This document shows, in pieces, positions 33,868 through 44,221 of a DNA stretch of 64,000 bases (its first letter is position 1; every line of letters starts with the position of its first letter). Location: contig CAKTFJ010000002.1 of assembly GCA_934555825.1 (NCBI GenBank), positions 434,001-498,000 of the forward strand, read 5' to 3'. A program made the position numbers and the translations under genes. This DNA is from an uncultured Hyphomicrobium sp. Its GTDB lineage: Bacteria; Pseudomonadota; Alphaproteobacteria; Rhizobiales; Hyphomicrobiaceae. The notes below the pieces were generated by a model. The model made no database searches. It was given only the letters and a program-made list of their open reading frames with translations, and had not been told where the DNA came from.

Positions 33868-35445
33868 ATGAAGCTCTACCGCGCCTTCGCCACCGTCGGT
33901 GGCCTCACGCTCGCTTCGCGTGTGCTTGGGTTTCTACGCGACATCGCATTCGCGTGGGGTTTCGGCGCCGGCATGGTTGCCGACGCTTTCGCTGTGGCAT
34001 TCCGGTTTCCCAATCTTTTCCGGCGTCTGTTCGGCGAGGGCGCGTTCAACTCCGCGTTTATTCCCTTGTTCGCGAAGGAGCTGGAAGGCAACGGGCGGGA
34101 CGCCGCGCGCACTTTCGCGGAAGAAGCGCTTGCGGGATTGGCGGCGGTGCTGGTGGCGCTCACGATCGTCGCCATTATCGCCATGCCGTGGCTGATGTAC
34201 CTGCTCGCACCGGGCTTCAGCGCGACGCCGGAGAAGTTCGATCTCGCCGTTCTGATGACGCAGATTACGTTCCCGTATCTGCTTTGCATGTCGCTGGTCG
34301 CCCTGTTTTCAGGTGTGCTCAACACGTTCGGCAAGTTCGTCGAAAGCTCTGCTGTTTCCATCGTGCTCAACGGGACGCTGCTTGGCGGCATTGTCGTGTC
34401 GTACTGGCTCGGATATCTCGATAGTCCCGAGGGCGGCATCGTGCAGGCGATTGCCGTGTTCGTCGCCGGTGTGCTGCAGCTCTGGCTGCTCATCGACGGG
34501 CTTCGGCGCAACAACTTCTCGATCAAGCTCAGGCGGCCTCGGATGACGCCCGGGATGCGGCGCCTCATCACGCTCGGCATTCCCGGTGTGATCGCGGGCG
34601 GCGTGACGCAGCTCAACATCATGATCGGGACCATCATCGCCTCGATGCAGCCGGGCGCGGTCTCCCAGCTTTTTTATGCGGACCGGCTGTACGAGCTGCC
34701 GCTCGCCATCGTCGGGATCGCAGTCGGCGTCGTGCTTTTGCCGGATGTGGCGCGCCAGCTCCGGGCGGGCAACGAAGCCGGAGCCGTCGAGAGCCAGAAC
34801 CGGGCGCTCGAATTCGCGATGCTGTTGACGGTGCCCGCGGCGGTCGCGCTTGCCGTCGTGCCGGGCGAGATCGTGCAGGTGCTTTTCGAGCGCGGGGCAT
34901 TCACGGCGTCCGATACGGCGAACACGTCGGCCGTTCTCGCCGTGTTCGCGCTGGGTCTGCCAGCGTTCGTACTGATCAAGGTGCTCTCACCCGCCTATTT
35001 CGCGCGCGAGGATACCAAGACGCCGATGCGGTATGCCGTTATCAGCCTGACGGCGAACACGTTGGGCTCCATTGCGCTGTTCTTCCTGTTCCGTCGTCTT
35101 GGGTGGCTGCCCCATCTCGGTATCGCGGTCGCGACGGCGGTTGGCGGGTGGCTCAACGCGGCACTGTTGTGGGTCACGCTGATCAAGCGCGGACATTTTG
35201 CCCTGGATCGTCCGATGCTCCGCACTCTTGCCAAGATCGTGCTGGCAAGCGCGGTGATGGGTCTTTCTCTCTTCGTTGCCGCCGAAGTCTTGGCCGACTG
35301 GTTTGGACGCGAGCGGAGCTTCCTCATGCATATGGGCGGGCTCGCCAGCCTGATCGGAACAGGATTTGCCGTCTATGCCCTGGCTGTGCTGGCAACTGGT
35401 GCGCTCAGGATCGGGCAATTGCGGAAAGTGCTCCGGCGGGGCTGA
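33868..35445 (+). CDS. murJ: MurJ lipid II flippase
   Basis: A 525-residue MOP-superfamily protein with about 14 helices that flips lipid II for peptidoglycan synthesis. SRVLGFLRDIAFAWGFGAG, ADAFAVAFRFPNLFRRLFGEGAFNSAFIP and the conserved arginines of the central cavity are present. The ATG at 33868 is favoured over a GTG two codons earlier. It is followed 97 bases later by trpS. Confidence 0.95.
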   Translation: MKLYRAFATVGGLTLASRVLGFLRDIAFAWGFGAGMVADAFAVAFRFPNLFRRLFGEGAFNSAFIPLFAKELEGNGRDAARTFAEEALAGLAAVLVALTIVAIIAMPWLMYLLAPGFSATPEKFDLAVLMTQITFPYLLCMSLVALFSGVLNTFGKFVESSAVSIVLNGTLLGGIVVSYWLGYLDSPEGGIVQAIAVFVAGVLQLWLLIDGLRRNNFSIKLRRPRMTPGMRRLITLGIPGVIAGGVTQLNIMIGTIIASMQPGAVSQLFYADRLYELPLAIVGIAVGVVLLPDVARQLRAGNEAGAVESQNRALEFAMLLTVPAAVALAVVPGEIVQVLFERGAFTASDTANTSAVLAVFALGLPAFVLIKVLSPAYFAREDTKTPMRYAVISLTANTLGSIALFFLFRRLGWLPHLGIAVATAVGGWLNAALLWVTLIKRGHFALDRPMLRTLAKIVLASAVMGLSLFVAAEVLADWFGRERSFLMHMGGLASLIGTGFAVYALAVLATGALRIGQLRKVLRRG

Positions 35446-35460
35446 TCCGGGTTTGCAAGC

Positions 35461-35528
35461 GTCTTGCGCATGGGTGTCTTGCGCACCGGACGGGCGCGGG
35501 CCATAACCCGCGCCGAGACCGATCTCGG
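35461..35528 (+). other. trpS leader with direct repeat and two hairpins
   Basis: GTCTTGCGCA occurs twice (35461 and 35476). It is followed by a hairpin (GGCGCGGG/CCCGCGCC, 35493-35514) and a second (CCGAGA/TCTCGG, 35513-35528) that shares two bases with the first, just before the trpS ribosome site. Confidence 0.4.
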
Positions 35529-35542
35529 CGGGACGAGGGACT

Positions 35543-36601
35543 ATGACGATCAAGGAACGCGTTTTCTCAGGCATGCAGCCGACCGGCAGCCTGCATCTCG
35601 GCAACTATCTCGGTGCCATGGTGCAGTGGATCCAGATGCAGGAGACGCACGAGTGCATCTACTGCGTTGTCGATCTGCACGCGATCACGGTCTGGCAGGA
35701 GCCGAAGGAGCTTCAGCACGCGATCCGTCAGGTGACGGCGGCTTACATCGCGTCCGGGCTGGATCCGAAGAAGAGCATTCTGTTCAACCAGAGCCAGGTG
35801 TCCGCGCACGCGGAGCTGGCGTGGATCTTCAACTGCGTGGCGCGGCTCGGCTGGCTCAACCGCATGACGCAGTTCAAGGAGAAGGCGGGCAAGGATCGCG
35901 AGAACGCATCCGTCGGCCTTTATGCCTATCCGAACCTGATGGCCGCCGACATCCTCGCGTATCGCGCAACGCACGTGCCCGTCGGCGAGGATCAGAAGCA
36001 GCATCTCGAACTTGCACGCGACATCGCGCAGAAGTTCAACAACGACTTCCGCGAGTCCATCGTGGCCAAGGGCTATGAGGACGGCGTGTTTTTCCCGCAG
36101 CCGGAGCCGGTGATCATGGGGCCTGCAACGCGCGTGATGAGCCTGCGCGACGGCACCAAAAAAATGTCGAAGTCGGAGCCGTCCGACATGAGCCGCATCA
36201 ACCTGATGGATGACACGGACAAGATCGCCGACAAGATCAAGCGCGCGAAGACGGATATGGAGCCTGCGCCGCCTGCCAACCTCGGAGAGCTGAAGGCCCG
36301 CCCCGAGATCGATAATCTCGTCGGCATCTATGCGGCGCTGGCGGGGATCTCGAAAGAAGAAGGGCTCAAGGTGCTGCAGGACAGTGCGAGTGAGGGGCCG
36401 AGCATCTTTACAGGGCTCAAGCGCGTGCTGACCGAGGTTGCCGTCGACAAGCTCGGGCCGATCCGTGCCGAGATCGTGCGGCTGATGGACGATCCGGCGG
36501 AGATCGATCGCGTGCTGGCCGACGGATCGGCACGGGCGCGGGCTATTGCCCAGCCGATCATGGCGAACGTCAAGGATATTGTCGGGCTCATCCGCTCGTG
36601 A
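35543..36601 (+). CDS. trpS: Tryptophanyl-tRNA synthetase
   Basis: A 352-residue class-I synthetase. [11 protein letters not shown] is the HIGH-type motif and [10 protein letters not shown] is the KMSKS loop; the dimer and tryptophan pocket region [16 protein letters not shown] is intact. GAGGG is close before the ATG. The leader carries hairpins and a repeat described separately. Confidence 0.97.
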   Translation: MTIKERVFSGMQPTGSLHLGNYLGAMVQWIQMQETHECIYCVVDLHAITVWQEPKELQHAIRQVTAAYIASGLDPKKSILFNQSQVSAHAELAWIFNCVARLGWLNRMTQFKEKAGKDRENASVGLYAYPNLMAADILAYRATHVPVGEDQKQHLELARDIAQKFNNDFRESIVAKGYEDGVFFPQPEPVIMGPATRVMSLRDGTKKMSKSEPSDMSRINLMDDTDKIADKIKRAKTDMEPAPPANLGELKARPEIDNLVGIYAALAGISKEEGLKVLQDSASEGPSIFTGLKRVLTEVAVDKLGPIRAEIVRLMDDPAEIDRVLADGSARARAIAQPIMANVKDIVGLIRS

Positions 36602-36668
36602 GGGCGGCAGCCGCTTCGGCTTCACGCATCCGTTGTGAACGTGCGCGCCGCGTGGCAGCATCTTATCT

Positions 36669-37181
36669 ATGACGGTCGAATTCAAAAAACGGCGTGCGTT
36701 CGAGCCTGGGCACGCCCGCAAGTTTCTGCTCGTTATCGACGAGAGCCCTGAGGTCGAGCGTGCGCTCTACTATGCGGCGGCGCGCGTCGTGCGCTCGTCG
36801 GGCATGATCACGATGCTCTACGTGATCGAGCCGCAGGAGTTTCAGCACTGGGCCGGAGTCCGGCAGGTGCAGATCGAGGAGGAGACGCAGAAGGCGCGGG
36901 CGCTGTTCCGGTTGCTTCGCCGCAAGCTGCATCAGGTGGGCTTCGAGAACATCCCGGTCGAGGAACTCGTTCGTGAAGGCCTCAAGGGCGAGGAGATCAT
37001 GAAGACCATCGCCGAGGACGAGGATGTCTCGATCCTGGTTCTGGGGGCGTCCACAGATCCCAAGGGGCCGGGGCCGCTGGTCTCGACCATCGCGTCCGGC
37101 ACGGCGGCCGGAGCGTTCCCGATTCCGATCACGGTCGTTCCCGGCAATCTGGCCTTCGACGACATCATCGCGCTGGCCTGA
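36669..37181 (+). CDS. Universal stress protein family
   Basis: A 170-residue UspA-fold protein. FLLVIDESPEVERALYYAAARV opens the domain, and VSILVLGASTDPKGPGP...TAAGAFPIPITVVPG resembles the nucleotide-binding end with a shifted glycine pattern. It follows trpS by 67 bases. The trpS-usp-nfu order is common in Rhizobiales. Exact role unknown. Confidence 0.85.
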   Translation: MTVEFKKRRAFEPGHARKFLLVIDESPEVERALYYAAARVVRSSGMITMLYVIEPQEFQHWAGVRQVQIEEETQKARALFRLLRRKLHQVGFENIPVEELVREGLKGEEIMKTIAEDEDVSILVLGASTDPKGPGPLVSTIASGTAAGAFPIPITVVPGNLAFDDIIALA

Positions 37182-37269
37182 GCGACCTGGAACCCGGGCT
37201 TCACTTACCCTAAATCATTGTGAGATGCCCGACGTCCGCGCTAGACAATTCGCTAGTTGCACCCTATTT

Positions 37270-37286
37270 ACTGGAACAATTCTAAA
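37270..37286. promoter_or_regulatory. Irr-box-like (ICE) site before the nfu gene
   Basis: ACTGGAACAATTCTAAA matches the iron control element with one perfect arm (TTCTAAA) and a 4/7 second arm. It lies 49 bases before the gene, fitting iron control of Fe-S assembly. Confidence 0.3.
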
Positions 37287-37334
37287 AAGCTCGAGCCATG
37301 GCCGCGGACCTCGCGGCTTCGAGGAGACGACATC

Positions 37335-37889
37335 ATGTTTATCCAGACGGAAGCCACTCCGAACCCCCAGACGCTGAAGTTCATCCCCGGCAAGCCGGTG
37401 CTGGCCGACGGCACGGCCGATTTTCGCGGAAAGGCCGAGGCCGGTGCCTCGCCGCTTGCGAACCGGCTGTTCGACATCGACGGCGTGACGGGCGTGTTCC
37501 TCGGCTCCGACTTCATCTCGGTGACGAAGGGTGAGGCCGAGTGGCAGCATCTGAAGCCTATGATCCTCGGCGCGATCATGGAGCACTACATGTCGGGCGA
37601 AGACGTCGTGGACGGCGACGGGGCGAACGACGAAGCGGACGGTGCCTATGACGCCGAGGACGCGGACGTCGTTGCCACCATCAAAGAGTTGCTGGAGACG
37701 CGCGTTCGTCCTGCCGTTGCGCAGGATGGCGGCGACATCACGTTTGCGGGCTTCCGCGACGGTACGGTCTATCTCCACATGCGCGGTGCGTGCGCGGGGT
37801 GCCCCAGCTCGACGGCGACGCTGCGGCACGGAATCGAGAACCTGCTTCGGCATTTCTGCCCCGAGGTGGAAGAGGTTCAGGCCGTCTAG
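37335..37889 (+). CDS. NfuA-type Fe-S scaffold protein
   Basis: A 184-residue protein with an N-terminal Nfu_N domain ([19 protein letters not shown]) and a C-terminal NifU-like domain with the cluster motif [12 protein letters not shown]. It carries or repairs 4Fe-4S clusters, relevant to UbiU/V and MiaB here. The ATG at 37335 has GAGGAGA seven bases upstream; the open frame upstream is not used. A good terminator follows, and an Irr-like site precedes. Confidence 0.93.
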   Translation: MFIQTEATPNPQTLKFIPGKPVLADGTADFRGKAEAGASPLANRLFDIDGVTGVFLGSDFISVTKGEAEWQHLKPMILGAIMEHYMSGEDVVDGDGANDEADGAYDAEDADVVATIKELLETRVRPAVAQDGGDITFAGFRDGTVYLHMRGACAGCPSSTATLRHGIENLLRHFCPEVEEVQAV

Positions 37890-37914
37890 CCAGACAGCCG
37901 CACGATGCGTTCAG

Positions 37915-37945
37915 GAACCCTGCCTTTCCGGCGGGGTTCTTTTTT
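37915..37945 (+). terminator. Intrinsic terminator after the nfu gene
   Basis: GAACCCTGCC and GGCGGGGTTC form a 10-base stem with one T-G pair and a TTTCC loop, followed by six T. Confidence 0.9.
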
Positions 37946-37999
37946 GCGTATCGTAAGCCCGATTACGCCAATACGCCGCCAATGGAAGGACGTTTTTCC

Positions 38000-38590
38000 A
38001 TGTCGCACGCTCTGGACGACGCCGCTCTCGCACAGCTTTTCCTCGACGCCCGTACGCACAACGCATGGCAGAAAAAGGATGTGCCCGACAGTCTTCTCGT
38101 TCGTCTCGTCGACACGCTCAAGATGGGACCGACGAGTGCCAACTGCTCGCCGGCGCGGTTCGTGTTCGTGAAGAGCGAGGCGGCGAAAGAGCGTCTCAAG
38201 CCTTTTCTTTCGGCGGGCAATCTCGAAAAGACCATGGCGGCGCCGGTTACCGCAATCATCGGCAACGATCTCGAATTCTACGAGCATCTGCCGAAGCTGT
38301 TTCCGCATACGGATGCGAAAAGCTGGTTCACGGGCAAGCCCGATCATATTCGCGAGACTGCATTCCGTAACGGAACGCTGCAGGGAGCGTATCTCATTCT
38401 TGCCGCCCGCGCGCTGGGGCTCGACACCGGGGCCATGTCCGGCTTCGACAAAGCCGGTGTGACGAAGGAATTCTTTGCGGATACCAAGATCGAAGCGAAT
38501 TTCCTCTGCAACATCGGCTACGGCGATCCGTCCAAGCTTCTGCCACGCCATCCGCGCTTCTCGTTCGACGAGATCGCGAAGGTGATTTGA
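38000..38590 (+). CDS. RutE/HadB-type nitroreductase
   Basis: A 196-residue FMN oxidoreductase, the same length as RutE (malonic semialdehyde reductase). [45 protein letters not shown] and FLCNIGYGD are RutE-subfamily segments. GAAGGA lies nine bases before the ATG at 38000. No other rut gene is near, so the substrate may be another nitro or carbonyl compound. Confidence 0.88.
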   Translation: MSHALDDAALAQLFLDARTHNAWQKKDVPDSLLVRLVDTLKMGPTSANCSPARFVFVKSEAAKERLKPFLSAGNLEKTMAAPVTAIIGNDLEFYEHLPKLFPHTDAKSWFTGKPDHIRETAFRNGTLQGAYLILAARALGLDTGAMSGFDKAGVTKEFFADTKIEANFLCNIGYGDPSKLLPRHPRFSFDEIAKVI

Positions 38591-38721
38591 AGCGCGGTGC
38601 TCTCAATCGAGCCGAGGGCACTCTTTTCCGCGAAGGCGAGAAGGTTCGGCAGGCGCTGCATTTTTCCGACGACGATCTGTTTCGATCATCCTTGCATTGC
38701 GCGCGTGAGCATAAGGTGTAG
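38587..38721 (+). CDS. Possible 44-residue ORF overlapping the nitroreductase stop
   Basis: A TTG start overlapping the upstream stop in TTTGA opens a 44-codon frame, ending 11 bases before tsaB. The inferred product is hydrophilic and helix-like ([20 protein letters not shown]). Third-position GC is lower than in neighbours and no start site is strong, so it may be chance. Confidence 0.25.
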   Translation: MKRGALNRAEGTLFREGEKVRQALHFSDDDLFRSSLHCAREHKV

Positions 38722-38732
38722 GCTCGTTACCC

Positions 38733-39431
38733 ATGAATACGCTCGCATTCGATACCTGCTTCGGCGCCTGTTCTGTTGCCGCGACTTGGTCCACGCCTGA
38801 GGGCCGGGCCGGGGCCTTCCGTTTCGAGCGGATGGCGCGGGGGCATGCGGAGCGGTTGATTCCTATGGTGGGCGAGGCGATGGCGGACGCGCCATTCGGC
38901 TTCTCCGAAATCGCGCGCATCGTGGTGACGACAGGTCCCGGTACGTTCACCGGCCAGCGCGTCGGAATCGCGGCGGCGCGCTCTTTGTCGCTTGCGACGG
39001 GCGCACCGATTGCACCGCTCTCAAGCCTCGCCGTTATGGCCTATACGGCAGCATATGAGCTTGGGTCGGAGCTCCAAGGAAAGCTGCTGGCCGTGGCCGT
39101 CGATGCGCGCCGTGACGAGATCTATTTCCAAGCTTTCTCGGGAGCGGACTGGATCGCTCTCGATGTGCCCGCGCTCCTCACGCCGGGTTCTGCTGTACGC
39201 GCGCTTACGGAGCGGGACGTCGTTGCGGTCGGGTCGGGTGCGGAGCTGCTCGCCGAGGCCGCTCGGCACGCCGGCGTGTCTATCACGCCGCGTCTTGCAA
39301 CGCTCGAACCGGACGTTCGGTTCGTACCCGAGGCTGCCGTCCTACCCTCGGATACGCCTCCGAAACCGCTTTATCTCCGCCCGCCTGACGCCAAGCCGCA
39401 GGACGGCAAGTCGCTTGCGAGGGTGCCATGA
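38733..39431 (+). CDS. tsaB: TsaB, tRNA threonylcarbamoyladenosine complex subunit
   Basis: A 232-residue ASKHA-fold protein (YeaZ). LAFDTCFGACSVA and VTTGPGTFTGQRVGIAAARSLSLA are signature segments. TsaB binds TsaD and TsaE in making t6A at tRNA position 37. It is coupled to rimI (ATGA overlap). Confidence 0.95.
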   Translation: MNTLAFDTCFGACSVAATWSTPEGRAGAFRFERMARGHAERLIPMVGEAMADAPFGFSEIARIVVTTGPGTFTGQRVGIAAARSLSLATGAPIAPLSSLAVMAYTAAYELGSELQGKLLAVAVDARRDEIYFQAFSGADWIALDVPALLTPGSAVRALTERDVVAVGSGAELLAEAARHAGVSITPRLATLEPDVRFVPEAAVLPSDTPPKPLYLRPPDAKPQDGKSLARVP

Positions 39432-39913
39432 CGGACGCAGCGCCTTTCGACCCCAAGTACGTCTCCCTGTTGTGGGCCGCGCCGGAGCAGGCTGGAGAGA
39501 TCGCAAGCATTCATTCGCAACTGTTTTCGCCCGCGTGGAGTGAGGAGAGCGTGCGAAGTCTGCTGGATCACCCCGCTTCGACGGCGTTTCTCGCCGTGCT
39601 CGGGGGGCAGCCAAAAACGACGGTCGGATTTGTCATGGCGCAACTTGCCGCGGATGAGGCCGAAATTCTTTCGGTTGGTGTGCTTCCCGAATGGCAACGC
39701 AAGGGAGTCGGGCGCCGCCTGATCGATGGCGTTGCGCGTGCCGTGCAGCGGGCCGAAGCCAAGACGCTGTTCCTTGAGGTTGCTGCCGATAACGATGCGG
39801 CGATCGAGCTTTATACGCGCGCGGGCTTCCTCGGCACCGGCCTTCGACGCGGCTACTACGAGCGCCCGGGGCAACCGCCCGTCGATGCGGTGACGCTGGC
39901 GCTCAAGCTTTAG
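39428..39913 (+). CDS. rimI: RimI-type GNAT N-acetyltransferase
   Basis: A 161-residue GNAT protein with acetyl-CoA motif A: AEILSVGVLPEWQRKGVGRRLIDG, and motif B LEVAADNDAAIELYTRAGF. RimI acetylates ribosomal protein S18 and other proteins. The start overlaps the tsaB stop, a common pairing. Confidence 0.92.
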   Translation: MTDAAPFDPKYVSLLWAAPEQAGEIASIHSQLFSPAWSEESVRSLLDHPASTAFLAVLGGQPKTTVGFVMAQLAADEAEILSVGVLPEWQRKGVGRRLIDGVARAVQRAEAKTLFLEVAADNDAAIELYTRAGFLGTGLRRGYYERPGQPPVDAVTLALKL

Positions 39914-40015
39914 GCCGCTCCGATGCCGGTACAGTGCCGTCGCGAAAGTGTTAGATTTCGGCGCTAGCGTTTTCTGCTTCTCTGTAGCAGTGCCGGATGT
40001 CAGGTCGATTTTTCA

Positions 40016-40903
40016 ATGGGAACGCTTAGAGCCGCAGCCATTCTTGGCGGATTTTTTACGCTGACCTTGCCGCTTATGCCGGTGCAGTCGGCCCTGTTGC
40101 GCGTCTCGCCGCAGGGTGCGAGGCGGTTTCCCAACTGGTATCATCGCCAAGTGTGCCGGCTGCTTGGCGTGCGGCTTCATATCGAAGGCGAGATCGCGCC
40201 GGATCGGCCGGTGCTCGTTGTCGCCAACCACACGTCGTGGCTCGACATTCCTGTGCTGTCGGCGGTGGCGCCGCTGTCGTTCGTCGCGAAGAAGGACGTG
40301 GCGCGCTGGCCGTTCGTTTCGACGCTGGCGAAGCTGCAACGGACCGTGTTCGTGGATCGTGAGCGGCGGAGCGCGGTTGGGGAGACGACAAACGAGATGA
40401 CGGCCCGGCTCGCGCAGGGTGATGCGGTCGTGCTGTTCGCGGAGGGGACGTCAAGCGACGGCAACCGCGTGCTGCCGTTCAAGACCTCGCTCTTTGCAGC
40501 CGCCAAGCCGCCAGCGAGAGCGGGCGCGCAGGCGAACGCTCAGGCGGGGCCCGACATCGTGGTGCAGACGCTCTCGCTCGTCTACACGCGGCTTCACGGG
40601 GTGCCGATCAATCGGGCTGCGCGCCCCATTGTCGGCTGGTATGGCGACATGGAAATGCAATCGCACGCCTGGGCGCTGCTCAAGGCTGGCCCGCTCGATG
40701 TCACGATCCGGATCGGAGAGCCCATCCCGCTTGAGACGTTCGCGGACCGAAAGGATCTCGCGCGGCGCAGTGAGGATGAGATCCGCCGGAACGTGGTGCA
40801 GATCCTCAGAAGCTATCCGCGTGATGCCGAGATCGTGGTGACGCGGCCGGAGAGCGGGTTTGTCGCGGCGTCTGCATCGGGCGGGCATTCCGTATTCCGC
40901 TGA
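40016..40903 (+). CDS. plsC: 1-acyl-sn-glycerol-3-phosphate acyltransferase
   Basis: A 295-residue membrane-bound acyltransferase for phosphatidic acid synthesis. It has an N-terminal hydrophobic helix, the catalytic NHTSWLDI (NHX4D), FVDRERR, and the FAEGTSSDG (substrate phosphate) motif. C-terminal to these is a strand-rich region with [11 protein letters not shown]. It sits between rimI and miaB, all on the plus strand. Confidence 0.92.
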   Translation: MGTLRAAAILGGFFTLTLPLMPVQSALLRVSPQGARRFPNWYHRQVCRLLGVRLHIEGEIAPDRPVLVVANHTSWLDIPVLSAVAPLSFVAKKDVARWPFVSTLAKLQRTVFVDRERRSAVGETTNEMTARLAQGDAVVLFAEGTSSDGNRVLPFKTSLFAAAKPPARAGAQANAQAGPDIVVQTLSLVYTRLHGVPINRAARPIVGWYGDMEMQSHAWALLKAGPLDVTIRIGEPIPLETFADRKDLARRSEDEIRRNVVQILRSYPRDAEIVVTRPESGFVAASASGGHSVFR

Positions 40904-41057
40904 GTCGGTGCGTCGCGTCTCGGCATTTAACGCCGCCGTTAACGCTAAAACGCCTAAGGCTTTTCTCAATTCCCCTCTGAGCTTAGCCGCGCAATATACT
41001 GCCGCTGCTGGACAACGCGGCATCGCAATGCTGCAATGCGGTGACGCGGGGGTGCGG

Positions 41058-42530
41058 ATGCGCTCAAAATGTGTTACCGCGGGGCAGGCTTCGAAAGCGT
41101 CGGGACGCAGGGACCCGTTGGAAGATCTAGACTCATCGCCTTATGCCGAGACGGCGCCCCAGGCTGGGGTTGCCGAGGGTGAGCCCGCGCCTGCAAAGCG
41201 CGTGTTCATCAAGACGTTTGGCTGCCAGATGAACGTCTACGACTCGGAGCGGATGGGCGAAGCGCTGGCCGCCGAGGGGTACGTCGCGACCGAGAACCCG
41301 GCGGATGCCGATCTCGCCATACTGAATACGTGCCACATTCGTGAGAAGGCGGCGGAAAAGGTCTATTCCGATCTCGGGCGGCTGCGCGACATCAAGCGCG
41401 CGCGGGCGGGCGAGGGCAAGGAAACGCGCATCGCGGTAACAGGGTGCGTGGCGCAGGCGGAGGGCGCGGAGATCGTGAGCCGCCAGCCGGCCGTCGATCT
41501 CGTGATCGGGCCGCAGAGCTATCACCGACTGCCGGAGCTTCTGGCGCGCGTGCGTGGTGGCGAAGGAGGGCTCGTCGAGACGGAGTTTCCCGACGAGGAC
41601 AAATTCAAGGCGCTGCCGAGCCGAAGGCCTGCGGCGTCCGTTTCGGCGTTCCTCACGGTGCAGGAAGGTTGCGACAAGTTCTGCACGTTCTGTGTCGTGC
41701 CCTATACGCGCGGCATGGAGTTTTCGCGCCCCGTCGCGGGCCTCGTGGACGAGGCGAAACGCCTTGTGGAACGGGGCGTGCGCGACATCACGCTGCTTGG
41801 CCAGAACGTCAACGGCTATCACGGCGAAGGGGTGGACGGAGGCTCGGCGACGCTTGCGCGATTAATCCACGAGCTTGCGGAGATCGAAGGGCTTTGGCGC
41901 ATCCGCTACACCACGAGCCATCCGCGCGACATGAGCGACGATTTGATTGTGGCGCATCGCGACGTGGACAAGCTGATGCCTTATCTGCACCTGCCGTTCC
42001 AGGCCGGCTCGGATCGCATTCTCGCGGCCATGAACCGCAAGCATACGGTGCGCGAGTACCTCGATCTTATTCAGCGCATCCGCGACGCGCGCCCTGACAT
42101 CGCGCTTTCGACGGACATCATCGTGGGCTTTCCCGGAGAGACGGACGAGGAATTCGAGGATACGCTGGCTGTCGTGCGGGATGTCAAATTCGCACATGCG
42201 TTCTCGTTCAAATACAGCCCGCGTCCAGGCACCCCGGCGTCCACGATGGATGGGCAGGTGCCGGAATCGGCCAAGCGCGAGCGCCTTGAACGGCTCCAGG
42301 ACGTGATCGACCAGGGGCATGCCGCGTTCAACCACGCATCGGTGGGGCGCACGTTGCCGGTGGTGTTCGAAAAGCCGGGCCGGCGCGAGGGGCAGCTCGT
42401 TGGCCGCTCGCCCTATCTTCAGCTCGTTCATGCCGATGCTGGGCCGGACCTGATCGGGCGCATGGTGAACGTGGAGATCCGCACTGCGGGTGCGAACAGT
42501 CTTTCTGGTGTCATCGGTACGTCAGAATGA
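41058..42530 (+). CDS. miaB: MiaB, tRNA-2-methylthio-N6-dimethylallyladenosine synthase
   Basis: A protein of about 490 residues with the N-terminal UPF0004 domain ([31 protein letters not shown]: three cluster cysteines), the radical-SAM motif [15 protein letters not shown] and a C-terminal TRAM domain. It methylthiolates i6A37 in tRNA and needs two 4Fe-4S clusters. The start is uncertain: ATG 41058 sits behind GGGGG, ATG 41028 is also in frame. The frame stays open back into plsC. Confidence 0.95.
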   Translation: MRSKCVTAGQASKASGRRDPLEDLDSSPYAETAPQAGVAEGEPAPAKRVFIKTFGCQMNVYDSERMGEALAAEGYVATENPADADLAILNTCHIREKAAEKVYSDLGRLRDIKRARAGEGKETRIAVTGCVAQAEGAEIVSRQPAVDLVIGPQSYHRLPELLARVRGGEGGLVETEFPDEDKFKALPSRRPAASVSAFLTVQEGCDKFCTFCVVPYTRGMEFSRPVAGLVDEAKRLVERGVRDITLLGQNVNGYHGEGVDGGSATLARLIHELAEIEGLWRIRYTTSHPRDMSDDLIVAHRDVDKLMPYLHLPFQAGSDRILAAMNRKHTVREYLDLIQRIRDARPDIALSTDIIVGFPGETDEEFEDTLAVVRDVKFAHAFSFKYSPRPGTPASTMDGQVPESAKRERLERLQDVIDQGHAAFNHASVGRTLPVVFEKPGRREGQLVGRSPYLQLVHADAGPDLIGRMVNVEIRTAGANSLSGVIGTSE

Positions 42531-42651
42531 ACCGGTTATGCGCACGAGCGTTGCCGTCTGGCGTTGATTCGACGCTCGGCGGCCTTATTCTAGGGCCCAT
42601 CCCGAGGGGACCTACGATTCGGGTTCCCTCCAGTCTCAGGAGACGCGACGC

Positions 42652-43668
42652 TTGACAGCAATGCGCGGCCAGGCGGCCATAGGTCGGAAGCGAGTGTCCA
42701 AACCCCAGATCCCAACCAAAAGGGTTGTCGTCCCGTTCGAGGACAACCGTTTTCTCACCCGGCTGCTCGGCGAGTTCGATGCCAATCTGGCGCTCGTCGA
42801 GGATCGGCTCGGGATCGAAGCGCATGCGCACGGGAATGTTGTTATCCTCTCGGGGCCTGAGGGCTCTTGCGACATCGCGCGCAGCGTTCTCGAACAGCTT
42901 TACGAGCGCGTGTCACGCGGCGAGCCCGTGGGGGCGGGCGATTTCGACGGACTGATCCGTCACTCCCGGCAGGAGGGGCCCACGTCCGACGGGCAGGCGC
43001 AGATCGCGACGCGCCGCCGCGTCGTCAAGGCGCGCACGCCGACTCAGAGCACCTATATCCGCGCGCTCGAAGATACCGATCTCGTGTTCGGCATCGGTCC
43101 GGCGGGCACGGGCAAGACCTATCTTGCCGTCGCGTTTGCGGCGCAGTGCCTGGAGCGCGGACTCGTCGAGCGCATCATCCTCTCGCGGCCCGCTGTGGAA
43201 GCGGGCGAGCGGCTCGGCTTCCTGCCCGGCGACATGCGCGAAAAGGTCGATCCCTATTTGCGGCCGCTCTACGATGCACTCTACGACGTGCTTTCGCCGG
43301 AAAAAGTGGAGCGCGATCTCGAACAGGGCGTGATCGAGATTGCGCCGCTCGCGTTCATGCGCGGGCGCACGCTAGCCAACGCTTTCGTCATCCTGGACGA
43401 AGCGCAGAACACGACATCGATGCAGATGAAGATGTTTCTGACGCGGCTCGGCGAAAACTCGAAGATGGTCATCACGGGCGATCCTTCACAGATCGATTTG
43501 CCGCCGGGCATGACGTCGGGGCTGGAAGAAGCCGTGTCGTTCTTGAAGGGCGTGGACGGTATTACCGCGGTGCGTTTCCAAACGCAGGACGTGGTGCGCC
43601 GCGATCTCGTCGCTCGTATCGTCGCGGCCTACGACCGCGCCGGGGCGGGGAAGCCGCGCAATGCCTGA
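42652..43668 (+). CDS. phoH: PhoH-like ATPase
   Basis: A 338-residue P-loop protein of the PhoH/YbeZ type. Walker A is [15 protein letters not shown]; Walker B is [22 protein letters not shown] is conserved. A KH-like N-terminal domain precedes. The TTG at 42652 has AGGAG nine bases upstream; ATG at 42661 is farther from it. It overlaps ybeY by eight bases; the ybeZ-ybeY-ybeX-lnt order is conserved and points to rRNA maturation. Confidence 0.93.
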   Translation: MTAMRGQAAIGRKRVSKPQIPTKRVVVPFEDNRFLTRLLGEFDANLALVEDRLGIEAHAHGNVVILSGPEGSCDIARSVLEQLYERVSRGEPVGAGDFDGLIRHSRQEGPTSDGQAQIATRRRVVKARTPTQSTYIRALEDTDLVFGIGPAGTGKTYLAVAFAAQCLERGLVERIILSRPAVEAGERLGFLPGDMREKVDPYLRPLYDALYDVLSPEKVERDLEQGVIEIAPLAFMRGRTLANAFVILDEAQNTTSMQMKMFLTRLGENSKMVITGDPSQIDLPPGMTSGLEEAVSFLKGVDGITAVRFQTQDVVRRDLVARIVAAYDRAGAGKPRNA

Positions 43669-44221
43669 CGAACCTGACAGTCGACGAAGTCCCACCGGGA
43701 GGGCGGTCGGCGCTCCTCTCTGGCTCACGGTCGACATCGTTCACGAAGCGGAAAGCTGGAGCAGCATCGACGGCCTCGAAGAGCTGATCGAGGAGGCGGC
43801 GCGCGCGCTTACGGCCGTGCCGCGCTTTTCGGATCTCTCGCCTGCGGAAGCCTGCATCGCGCTTGCCGACGATGCGTCGGTGCGCGAGCTTAATCTTCGC
43901 TATCGCGGTAAAGACAAGCCGACCAACGTTCTCTCGTTCCCTGCCGCTCCGATGGGCCATCCCGCTCAAGACGTTGAGCCTCGTGCGCTGGGCGACCTCG
44001 TGCTCGCGCATGAAACGCTTGTGCGGGAAGCCGGCGAGCAGAGCATTCCGCTCGCACATCACCTGCAGCATCTCGTCGTCCATGGCCTTCTGCACCTTCT
44101 CGGCTTCGATCACGAAACCGAGCCGGAGGCTGAGGAGATGGAGGCGATCGAAGTTGAGATCCTTGCCTGCCTCGGCATCCCCAATCCCTATCAAGATGAA
44201 ACAAACCCGATTGCATCATGA
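43661..44221 (+). CDS. ybeY: YbeY endoribonuclease
   Basis: A 186-residue zinc-dependent RNase for rRNA 3' processing and quality control. HLVVHGLLHLLGFDH carries the three zinc histidines, and RYRGKDKPTNVLSFP is the second family motif. It overlaps phoH and corC. Confidence 0.96.
   Translation: MPDEPDSRRSPTGRAVGAPLWLTVDIVHEAESWSSIDGLEELIEEAARALTAVPRFSDLSPAEACIALADDASVRELNLRYRGKDKPTNVLSFPAAPMGHPAQDVEPRALGDLVLAHETLVREAGEQSIPLAHHLQHLVVHGLLHLLGFDHETEPEAEEMEAIEVEILACLGIPNPYQDETNPIAS

Noticed and set aside
40927..40942. CtrA-like TTAA repeat before miaB
   Set aside because: The spacing is eight bases, not seven.
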